Source: Polaribacter gangjinensis (GTDB lineage: Bacteria; Bacteroidota; Bacteroidia; Flavobacteriales; Flavobacteriaceae). From it: 12,500 nucleotides of DNA. Position numbers and translations under genes: made by a program. Positions 5,869 through 12,500 of the stretch are shown here, in pieces (the first letter of the stretch is position 1; each line of letters starts with the position of its first letter). The notes under the pieces are model-generated. The model did not search any database and was not told the origin of the DNA. It saw only the letters and a list, made by a program, of their open reading frames with translations. The stretch lies in assembly GCF_038024125.1 (NCBI RefSeq), contig NZ_CP150662.1:1-12500 (forward strand), given 5' to 3'.

Positions 5869-7263
5869 ATGAGAAAAAATATCAATTTATTAGGAATCGC
5901 CATTTTAGGCGGAATCATCACTTTGGGTGGTTATAAATTATTTTTTGATGGACCTGTGATTATTGAAAGATCAGGACCTGAAAATGCATCAATTGTTAAA
6001 ACAAATTATACAACACCAAATTCAAATTCGAACAGCTTAGAGATCTCTTCCATTGATTTTACATTGGCTGCTGAAAAATCATTAAATGCAGTTGTTCATG
6101 TAAAAAATACTACAATCAGAACTCAGTACAATCCATTAGCTGAAATTTTTTATGGAAATGGAAGTGGCACTAGAAAGTTTGAGCAAGTTGGTACTGGAAG
6201 TGGGGTAATTATTTCTGCAGACGGTTATATTGTAACCAATAATCACGTAATTGATGGTGCAAACGAAATAGAAGTTACTCTAAATAATAAAAAAGTTTTC
6301 AAAGCTGAATTGATTGGAAGTGATAAAAATGATGATATTGCGTTGTTGAAAATTAAAACAGATACTGAATTGCCATTCATCACTTTTGCAAATTCTGACA
6401 ATGTAAAAGTAGGAGAATGGGTTTTAGCAGTTGGAAATCCATATAATTTAACATCAACAGTTACAGCTGGAATTGTAAGTGCAAAGGGTAGAGATTTGGA
6501 TGGAAATGGCTCTATTGATTCTTTTATTCAAACTGATGCTGCTGTAAATCCAGGAAATAGTGGAGGAGCTTTAGTAAATACAAGAGGCGAATTAATTGGA
6601 ATTAATACTGCAATTTCATCAAGAACAGGTTCTTTTATTGGGTATTCATTTGCAGTACCATCAAATATTACCAAAAAAGTAATTGATGATTTATTAGAGT
6701 TTGGAAACGTACAAGAAGCCGTTTTAGGAATTCGTTTTTCACCTCAAGAAAATGATGAAGTTTTAGGTGTAAAAATTGCGGATGTTGAAGCTGGACAAGG
6801 AGCTGCAAATGCAGGATTGAAAAAAGACGACATCATAACAAAAATTGGTGAAGTTAAAATTACCAAATTTGCTGATTTACGTGGGCAATTGAGCGCAAAA
6901 AGACCAGGGGAATTTGTAGAGATTACCGTAAATAGAAATGGTCAATCTTTAACTAAAAATGTAAAATTAGGTAAAAAAATACCTCAATTTATTTCAACTT
7001 CTTTTAATTGGGAACTAAAAGATGTGTCAAAAGAAGAACAAAAAAGACTCAATATTTCTGGTGGTGCAAAAATTTATGAAACAATAGATAGAGGAGACCA
7101 AAATAATTTAAATAGTTATATCATTACAAAAATCAATGATAAAACAGTTAAGAATGCTGAAGAAGGTGTAAAATTATTAGAAAGTGTTGCTAATAGTCGA
7201 TCTTATATTATTATAGAATTGATCAATTTAAAAGGAGAAAAGGAAACACTGCGTTTTAGATAA
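5869..7263 (+). CDS. htrA: HtrA/DegP-type (Do family) serine endopeptidase
   Basis: HtrA proteases degrade or refold damaged proteins in the periplasm. The 464-residue product starts with a Lys/Arg-flanked hydrophobic segment (about 7-26) that serves as signal or membrane anchor. A trypsin-like domain follows, with the complete catalytic triad: His126 in TNNHVID, Asp156 in DDIALLKIK and Ser231 in NPGNSGGALV. PDZ1 (about 285-368) shows VLGIRFSP, then NAGLKKDDIITKIGEVKI. The C-terminal part (about 373-464) looks like a second, divergent PDZ-like domain with SYIITKINDKTVKNAEEG. The QTDAAVNPGNSGG context is canonical. The ATG is chosen for the signal segment and the promoter placed 23 bp upstream. 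It is monocistronic, ending before a strong terminator, and is divergent from dapF. Confidence 0.95.
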   Translation: MRKNINLLGIAILGGIITLGGYKLFFDGPVIIERSGPENASIVKTNYTTPNSNSNSLEISSIDFTLAAEKSLNAVVHVKNTTIRTQYNPLAEIFYGNGSGTRKFEQVGTGSGVIISADGYIVTNNHVIDGANEIEVTLNNKKVFKAELIGSDKNDDIALLKIKTDTELPFITFANSDNVKVGEWVLAVGNPYNLTSTVTAGIVSAKGRDLDGNGSIDSFIQTDAAVNPGNSGGALVNTRGELIGINTAISSRTGSFIGYSFAVPSNITKKVIDDLLEFGNVQEAVLGIRFSPQENDEVLGVKIADVEAGQGAANAGLKKDDIITKIGEVKITKFADLRGQLSAKRPGEFVEITVNRNGQSLTKNVKLGKKIPQFISTSFNWELKDVSKEEQKRLNISGGAKIYETIDRGDQNNLNSYIITKINDKTVKNAEEGVKLLESVANSRSYIIIELINLKGEKETLRFR

Positions 7264-7283
7264 TTCTTTAAAAATAGATTTAG

Positions 7284-7314
7284 AGTCCTGATAAATTATC
7301 AGGACTTTTTTTTT
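7284..7314 (+). terminator. Rho-independent terminator after htrA
   Basis: AGTCCTGATAA (7284-7294) pairs with TTATCAGGACT (7296-7306), followed by an uninterrupted T-run to 7314. It lies 20 bp past the htrA stop and separates htrA from gap. This is the clearest intrinsic terminator in the window. Confidence 0.9.
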
Positions 7315-7328
7315 GAATAAAAAAATAG

Positions 7329-7352
7329 CGAAATCGATTTCGTAATTCGTAA
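7329..7352. promoter_or_regulatory. Perfect 14-bp palindrome and tandem repeat in the gap promoter (candidate operator)
   Basis: CGAAATCGATTTCG (7329-7342) is a perfect palindrome. Overlapping its end is a perfect tandem 7-mer, TTCGTAA twice (7339-7352). The palindrome centre lies about 36 bp before the predicted gap transcription start, on the -33 region, where a bound protein would most likely block or replace -33 recognition. The regulator is unknown. Confidence 0.55.
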
Positions 7353-7360
7353 AAAAGAAA

Positions 7361-7368
7361 TACTTTTG
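7361..7368 (+). promoter_or_regulatory. -7 promoter element of gap
   Basis: TACTTTTG matches TAnnTTTG and ends 28 bp before the gap ATG, giving a leader of about 25 nt. The leader is A-rich with no Shine-Dalgarno site, as usual in Bacteroidota. Confidence 0.6.
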
Positions 7369-7396
7369 CCAAAAATTTAAACATCAAAAAACAACA

Positions 7397-8839
7397 ATGT
7401 CAACAATTGTAAATTACGAAGAAGAAGTTGCTCAACAAGCATTAACAAGAAGAGCAACAGTTGAATTTATCAATATTGTAAATGATTTATGGTATGATAA
7501 ATCCATTGAATTGGTATTTTTTAGAAATCCTTTGATTGATAAAAGAGCTAGTGAAGTCCTAAATCTAATTGATTATGCTAAGGAATTTGTAAACAAACCA
7601 ATTACCATTCAAGATGCGTTGAATATTGCAAAAGCCATTCAAAAAGTAGATTTACCCGCATCAAAATTAGATATTGGAAAATTGGCTTACGAATGTCATT
7701 TAAATCCAAAAGGTTGTGTTGATAAAGAGGCATTTATCAAAAAGCAACTCAAAAATATTACTGAAGCAAAAGATATTACTCCAAAAGATGTTGTATTGTA
7801 TGGATTTGGAAGAATTGGTCGATTGTTGGCGCGCGAATTGATGTCTAAAATGGGAAAAGGAACACAATTGCGTTTGCGTGCGATTGTAACTCGCGATAAA
7901 ATAACACCTACTGTTCTTGAAAAAAGAGCTTCCTTATTAAGTATTGATTCTGTTCACGGAAATTTTTTAGGAACAGTTCAAGTTGATAAAGAAAATAATG
8001 CACTGATAATCAATGGAACAACGGTTTTTATGATTTCTGCTAACAATCCTGAAGATATTGATTATACAAAATACGGTATCAAAGATGCATTAGTTATTGA
8101 TAATACAGGCGCTTTTAGAGATGATGTTGAATTGAGCAGATTGTTGACCTCAAAAGGAGCCAGCAAAGTATTGATTACTGCACCAGCAAAAGGAGTTCCT
8201 AATATTGTTCATGGTGTAAATCATCAGCAATACAATCCTGATAAATTCAATATTTTTTCTGCAGCATCTTGCACAACCAATGCAATTACGCCCGTTTTAA
8301 AAGTATTGGAAGATAATTTTGGTATCAAAAAAGGACATCTAGAAACCATTCATGCCTACACAAATGATCAAAATTTGGTAGACAATATGCACAGTAAATA
8401 CAGACGTGGAAGAGCAGCAGCGTTAAATATGGTCATTACAGAAACAGGCGCAGGAAAAGCAGTTGCAAAAGCATTGCCAGCTTTAGAAGGAAAATTGACA
8501 TCAAATGCAATTCGAGTTCCAGTTCCAAATGGATCATTAGCAATTTTAAGTTTGCAGCTCAGAAGACCAGTAACCACGGATATTGTAAATGCTATTTTAA
8601 AACAAAACGCATTAGAAGGTGATTTGGTAGAACAAATAAAATATTCCATGGACAATGAATTGGTTTCAACAGACATCATTGGCTCTACAGCACCATCAAT
8701 TTTTGATAGCAAAGCAACCATAACTGATGGCGAAACAATTGTGTTGTATGTTTGGTACGATAATGAATATGGTTATTCACACCAAGTAATTCGTCTAGCA
8801 AAACACATTGCAAAAGTTAGGAGATATACCTATTATTAA
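7397..8839 (+). CDS. gap: Glyceraldehyde-3-phosphate dehydrogenase with N-terminal extension
   Basis: GAPDH interconverts glyceraldehyde-3-phosphate and 1,3-bisphosphoglycerate using NAD(P) in glycolysis or gluconeogenesis. At 480 residues it is about 145 longer than classical GapA; the excess is an N-terminal region (1-130) with no motif I recognise. The catalytic part is complete: YGFGRIGR (135-142), SAASCTTN with nucleophile Cys292 (288-295), IHAYTNDQ with His319, GRAAALNMVITETGAGKAV (338-356) and VWYDNEYGYSHQV (452-464). After the second beta strand, where NAD-specific enzymes have Asn-Asp, this protein has Thr165-Arg166. This suggests NADP use and possibly an anabolic role, but that is an inference. 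Long GAPDHs of this type occur in other Bacteroidota and in Proteobacteria, from general knowledge. It is monocistronic, with its own promoter and a terminator behind. Confidence 0.95.
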   Translation: MSTIVNYEEEVAQQALTRRATVEFINIVNDLWYDKSIELVFFRNPLIDKRASEVLNLIDYAKEFVNKPITIQDALNIAKAIQKVDLPASKLDIGKLAYECHLNPKGCVDKEAFIKKQLKNITEAKDITPKDVVLYGFGRIGRLLARELMSKMGKGTQLRLRAIVTRDKITPTVLEKRASLLSIDSVHGNFLGTVQVDKENNALIINGTTVFMISANNPEDIDYTKYGIKDALVIDNTGAFRDDVELSRLLTSKGASKVLITAPAKGVPNIVHGVNHQQYNPDKFNIFSAASCTTNAITPVLKVLEDNFGIKKGHLETIHAYTNDQNLVDNMHSKYRRGRAAALNMVITETGAGKAVAKALPALEGKLTSNAIRVPVPNGSLAILSLQLRRPVTTDIVNAILKQNALEGDLVEQIKYSMDNELVSTDIIGSTAPSIFDSKATITDGETIVLYVWYDNEYGYSHQVIRLAKHIAKVRRYTYY

Positions 8840-8860
8840 TGAAAATCTTTTTTTAAAAAA

Positions 8861-8895
8861 ACAAACCCTGAAAATAATTCTTTTTCAGGGTTTGT
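8861..8895. terminator. Bidirectional terminator between gap and the sulfur operon
   Basis: ACAAACCCTGAAAA (8861-8874) pairs with TTTTCAGGGTTTGT (8882-8895) as a perfect 14-bp stem. On the minus strand it is followed by a run of seven T, so it is a strong terminator for the sqr operon. On the plus strand the following tract (CACTTTTAT) is poorer. The genes on either side converge. Confidence 0.88.
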
Positions 8896-8900
8896 CACTT

Positions 8901-9377
8901 TTATATAAAAAGTAAGTGCGTGTTTTCTTCGTCAGCTCTATTATAAAAATCACCAATGGTTAAGATTCCATCTAATTCATCAATTAAATCCTCTTCTTTA
9001 AGGTGAAACATTTCAACAGCTAATTTACAGGCCCACAGTTTGCAGCCAGAATCTGACAGAATTTCTAAAAATTCTCCAACAGGAGGCATGTCTAATTTTT
9101 CCATTTCTTTTTTCATCATTTTAGATGCCAACGCTTCCATTCCAGGTAAACCACCCAACATTGTAGGAATGTGCATTGCAGGGTTACCAACCGTTGCAAC
9201 ATGAAGATGTTCTAATTTTTTCTTTTGGATAGCTTCTAAACCAAAAAATGTAAAAAATATTTCAGATTCAATTCCTTCCATTCTTGCGCCATTTGCCATA
9301 ATAAATGCAGCATACACATTTTCTATGGTTGCTTTTGATAAAATAAAAAGCATTTTACGAACTTTAGTTTTTCCCAT
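8901..9377 (-). CDS. DsrE2-like (DsrE/DsrF superfamily) sulfur-carrier protein
   Basis: The 158-residue product has the pattern of the DsrE2 branch of the DsrE/DsrF/DrsH-like family: KMLFILSKATIENVYAAFIMANGA (8-31), FFTFFGLEAI (41-50), a Gly/Met-rich centre NPAMHIPTMLGGLPGMEAL (65-83) and the cysteine segment SGCKLWACKLAVEMF (110-124). Cys112 and Cys117 form a C-X4-C pair, and Cys117 sits where the family carries its persulfide sulfur. Proteins of this family bind or pass sulfane sulfur between partners; direct catalysis is not established. It is the last gene of the sqr operon, 12 bp after the TusE/DsrC-type gene, so the two carriers probably exchange sulfur derived from SQR. No rhodanese or TusA gene, common partners of DsrE2, is in the window. 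Confidence 0.85.
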   Translation of the reverse strand: MGKTKVRKMLFILSKATIENVYAAFIMANGARMEGIESEIFFTFFGLEAIQKKKLEHLHVATVGNPAMHIPTMLGGLPGMEALASKMMKKEMEKLDMPPVGEFLEILSDSGCKLWACKLAVEMFHLKEEDLIDELDGILTIGDFYNRADEENTHLLFI

Positions 9378-9389
9378 GATTTCTAGTTT

Positions 9390-9698
9390 TTAAATACAGC
9401 TTTTAGGTTTTGGTACTCCAGCAATTTTGGTTGATACTTTTAAAGGCCCTCCAGGGAATAAGTCATAAAATTGCTTAATGTCTATGACTCCACTTTTTTT
9501 AATACCTCTAATAGATAAAGGTTCATTTGCAGCTACTTGAGCTTGAATCCATGAAATCACTTCCCAATGTTTATCGGTCATTTCTATATCATGTTCTTTG
9601 GCTAACTCTTCTCCAATTTCTTTGTTCCATTGAGAAAAGTCGGTTAAATACCCTTCGTCGTTTACTTGAATTTCAACATGTTTAATTGTTTTTATCAT
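9390..9698 (-). CDS. TusE/DsrC/DsvC family sulfur relay protein
   Basis: The 102-residue product matches the TusE/DsrC family: GYLTDFSQWNKEIGEELAKEHDIEMTDKHWEVISWIQ (16-52) and the C-terminal arm FPGGPLKVSTKIAGVPKPKSCI (81-102). The penultimate Cys101 is the family's sulfur-binding Cys on the flexible arm. The second Cys of true DsrC, 11 residues earlier, is replaced by Thr90, as in E. coli TusE. It should therefore carry a persulfide but not form the DsrC intramolecular trisulfide. The segment before the arm is about 7 residues shorter than in E. coli TusE. No tRNA-thiolation partners (TusBCD, MnmA) or dsrAB are seen. It lies between sqr and the DsrE2-like gene with gaps of 11 and 12 bp, so a role in sulfide-derived sulfur transfer is more likely than tRNA thiolation. 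Confidence 0.9.
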   Translation of the reverse strand: MIKTIKHVEIQVNDEGYLTDFSQWNKEIGEELAKEHDIEMTDKHWEVISWIQAQVAANEPLSIRGIKKSGVIDIKQFYDLFPGGPLKVSTKIAGVPKPKSCI

Positions 9699-9709
9699 TG
9701 TTAATTATT

Positions 9710-10945
9710 TTAATTGTTAATATTTTTACCTGTAGTACTCATGTTTCTTAATACGAACGGAATTGGGATTCCTTTTAATAAAACATTCCAATAAATCCAT
9801 CTAAAAGCCAATTTACCCCAGTGATTAAAAACACTTTCTTTTAAAAGTTTTAATGGGCCAATTCCAGCAAAAGGAAAGGTTCCTGTTACAGGTTCTTGTT
9901 CGTAATTGAAATCTATTAATAACGCCTTATTTTTTCCAGTTTCAATAAAACAGTTAGCATGACCATCAAATTCTTCTTTTAAAGGTTTATTATTAATGTA
10001 AAGAAGAATGTTGTCTGTTAGGGTTTCTGCCTGAAAGTGGGCAACAGATCCAGCTTTTGATGCAGGAACATTGGTTGCGTCTCCAATAACAAATATATTT
10101 TCATGTGCTAAAGATTGCAATGTTTTTGGGTGTGTTGGAACAAAATTTAAATCATCACCTAAACCTGATCTTTCCATAACTTCATCTCCCATATTTGTTG
10201 GAACAGTTACCAATAAATCATAATCAACTTCTGTATCAGCATAATCTATGATTTTATTATTTTCAATATCTACTCGTTCAATTGCAAAATCAGTAACTAG
10301 CTTTATATTTTTATCTTCCAATAAATATTTTAAGGTTTTTGAGGTGAATTCTTTTGTAAAAGCACCACTCAAAGGAGTAACATAAGTAATATCAACCTGA
10401 TCTCTAACTCCTTTTTTTTGGAAATAAGCATCTGCTAAAAAAGCAAATTCTAATGGAGCAACTGGGCATTTAATTGGCATTTCAGTAATATGAACTACCA
10501 ATTTCCCTTTTTTGAAATCACGTAATTTGTCTCTCAAAGCAAGTGCTCCTTCATATGTGTAAAAATCAAAAACTGATTTTCGCCACTCCTCACTCAACAT
10601 TCCTTCAATTTCTTGAGGTGCAATTTTTGATCCTGTTGCAATGATTAAAAGATCATAAGTGATGGTTCCGTTTTCTAATTCAACTAAATTATTTTCAGCA
10701 TCAATTTTTTCAATTTTTTGTTGGATGTAATTCACTCCTTTTGGAATAAATTTTTCTCCGACTTTTTTAACTTGATTCTCTGTGTAAATATCAAAAGGTA
10801 AAAACAAAAACCCAGGTTGATAGTAGTGAGTTTTATATTGATCAACGATGTGAATATTCCATTCTTTTTTGGGTAATTTGGAAACCAAATGATTTGCCAT
10901 CATTGTTCCTGATGTACCTGCTCCTAAGATTACTAAGTTTTTCAT
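9710..10945 (-). CDS. sqr: Sulfide:quinone oxidoreductase-like FAD flavoprotein
   Basis: SQR oxidises sulfide to sulfane sulfur or polysulfide and passes the electrons to the membrane quinone pool. The 411-residue product has the FAD dinucleotide motif VILGAGTSG (5-13), the ATG loop IIATGSKIAP (101-110), the SQR-type cysteine motif MPIKCPVAPLEFAFLAD (156-172) with Cys160, the second FAD motif IFVIGDATNVPASKAGSVAH (284-303) and a second Cys at 332. The C-terminal segment KLAFRWIYWNVLLKGIPIPF (378-397) is hydrophobic and aromatic, fitting monotopic membrane binding. Two cysteines, rather than three, are candidates for the redox-active pair. Assignment to a numbered SQR group is not attempted; a related flavoprotein such as a flavocytochrome c subunit or NADH dehydrogenase is less likely given the PIKCP motif. 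It is the first gene of a three-gene operon. Confidence 0.88.
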   Translation of the reverse strand: MKNLVILGAGTSGTMMANHLVSKLPKKEWNIHIVDQYKTHYYQPGFLFLPFDIYTENQVKKVGEKFIPKGVNYIQQKIEKIDAENNLVELENGTITYDLLIIATGSKIAPQEIEGMLSEEWRKSVFDFYTYEGALALRDKLRDFKKGKLVVHITEMPIKCPVAPLEFAFLADAYFQKKGVRDQVDITYVTPLSGAFTKEFTSKTLKYLLEDKNIKLVTDFAIERVDIENNKIIDYADTEVDYDLLVTVPTNMGDEVMERSGLGDDLNFVPTHPKTLQSLAHENIFVIGDATNVPASKAGSVAHFQAETLTDNILLYINNKPLKEEFDGHANCFIETGKNKALLIDFNYEQEPVTGTFPFAGIGPLKLLKESVFNHWGKLAFRWIYWNVLLKGIPIPFVLRNMSTTGKNINN

Positions 10946-10964
10946 GATGTTTTAAATAATACAT

Positions 10965-10972
10965 CAAAATTA
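10965..10972 (-). promoter_or_regulatory. -7 promoter element of the sqr operon
   Basis: On the minus strand this reads TAATTTTG, matching TAnnTTTG, 19 bp before the sqr ATG, with a predicted start near 10961. The -33 area has no TTG, which would fit a promoter that depends on an activator. Confidence 0.58.
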
Positions 10973-10992
10973 GATAAGATGCATGCCTAATT

Positions 10993-11010
10993 TTATGATA
11001 ATTGTCATAA
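10993..11010. promoter_or_regulatory. Candidate CRP/FNR-family operator upstream of sqr
   Basis: TTATGATAATTGTCATAA is an 18-bp palindrome with a single mismatched pair (half-sites TTATGA-N6-TCATAA). Its centre at 11001.5 lies about 41 bp before the predicted sqr start, the usual place for class II CRP/FNR activators. The regulator is inferred, not known. Confidence 0.55.
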
Positions 11011-11020
11011 TGAGCCCTTA

Positions 11021-11036
11021 TGTAACAAAGGTTACA
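11021..11036. promoter_or_regulatory. Second palindrome upstream of sqr, GTAAC-N4-GTTAC type
   Basis: TGTAACAAAGGTTACA is a perfect 6-bp inverted repeat around a 4-base spacer. The GTAAC-N4-GTTAC form resembles sites described for HcpR-type members of the CRP/FNR family, as I recall. Its centre is 27 bp beyond that of the palindrome at 10993 and about 68 bp before the predicted sqr start. Confidence 0.5.

Positions 11037-12500
<1,464 letters not shown>

Noticed and set aside
8368..8721. Open frame of 117 codons on the minus strand opposite gap.
   Set aside because: It mirrors the conserved GAPDH catalytic domain and shows no family motif of its own.

Overview
The window reads as a low-GC (AT-rich throughout) member of the Bacteroidota, most likely a marine flavobacterium of the Polaribacter/Tenacibaculum kind. 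This rests on protein character, on the near absence of Shine-Dalgarno sites, and on five intergenic boxes that fit the Bacteroidota -7 promoter element TAnnTTTG. The genus is an inference. dnaA begins at base 1, so the window probably starts at the conventional zero point of a chromosome; the origin itself is not recognisable here.

Layout. Bases 1-2598 (+): dnaA, a low-molecular-weight protein tyrosine phosphatase and an RsmI-like SAM methyltransferase, tightly packed as a probable operon. Bases 2600-3184 (-): a small secreted lysozyme-fold protein, probably a lytic transglycosylase, convergent with the methyltransferase. Bases 3382-5736 (-): dapF, a GNAT acetyltransferase and mltG, read as one unit, which links diaminopimelate synthesis to peptidoglycan strand termination. 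Bases 5869-7263 (+): an HtrA/DegP-type serine protease, divergent from dapF; the shared intergenic region carries helically phased GTTAAA(A) repeats. Bases 7397-8839 (+): a long GAPDH with an N-terminal extension of about 130 residues, with a perfect 14-bp palindrome in its promoter. Bases 8901-10945 (-): a three-gene sulfur operon of sulfide:quinone oxidoreductase, a TusE/DsrC-type carrier and a DsrE2-type protein. Bases 11272-12500 (+): the first 60% or so of ligA, cut by the window edge.

Most of the window is housekeeping: replication and repair (dnaA, ligA), cell wall (dapF, mltG, the small transglycosylase), envelope protein quality control (htrA) and central carbon (gap). The accessory part is the sulfur operon. 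SQR would oxidise sulfide at the membrane, and the two cysteine proteins are well suited to carry the resulting sulfane sulfur. Its promoter has a good -7 box, no clear -33 box, and two palindromes upstream. One of these is centred about 41 bp before the predicted start, where CRP/FNR-type activators bind. This operon with its control region is the best candidate for new biology here. No RNA gene, CRISPR array, insertion sequence or prophage was seen.
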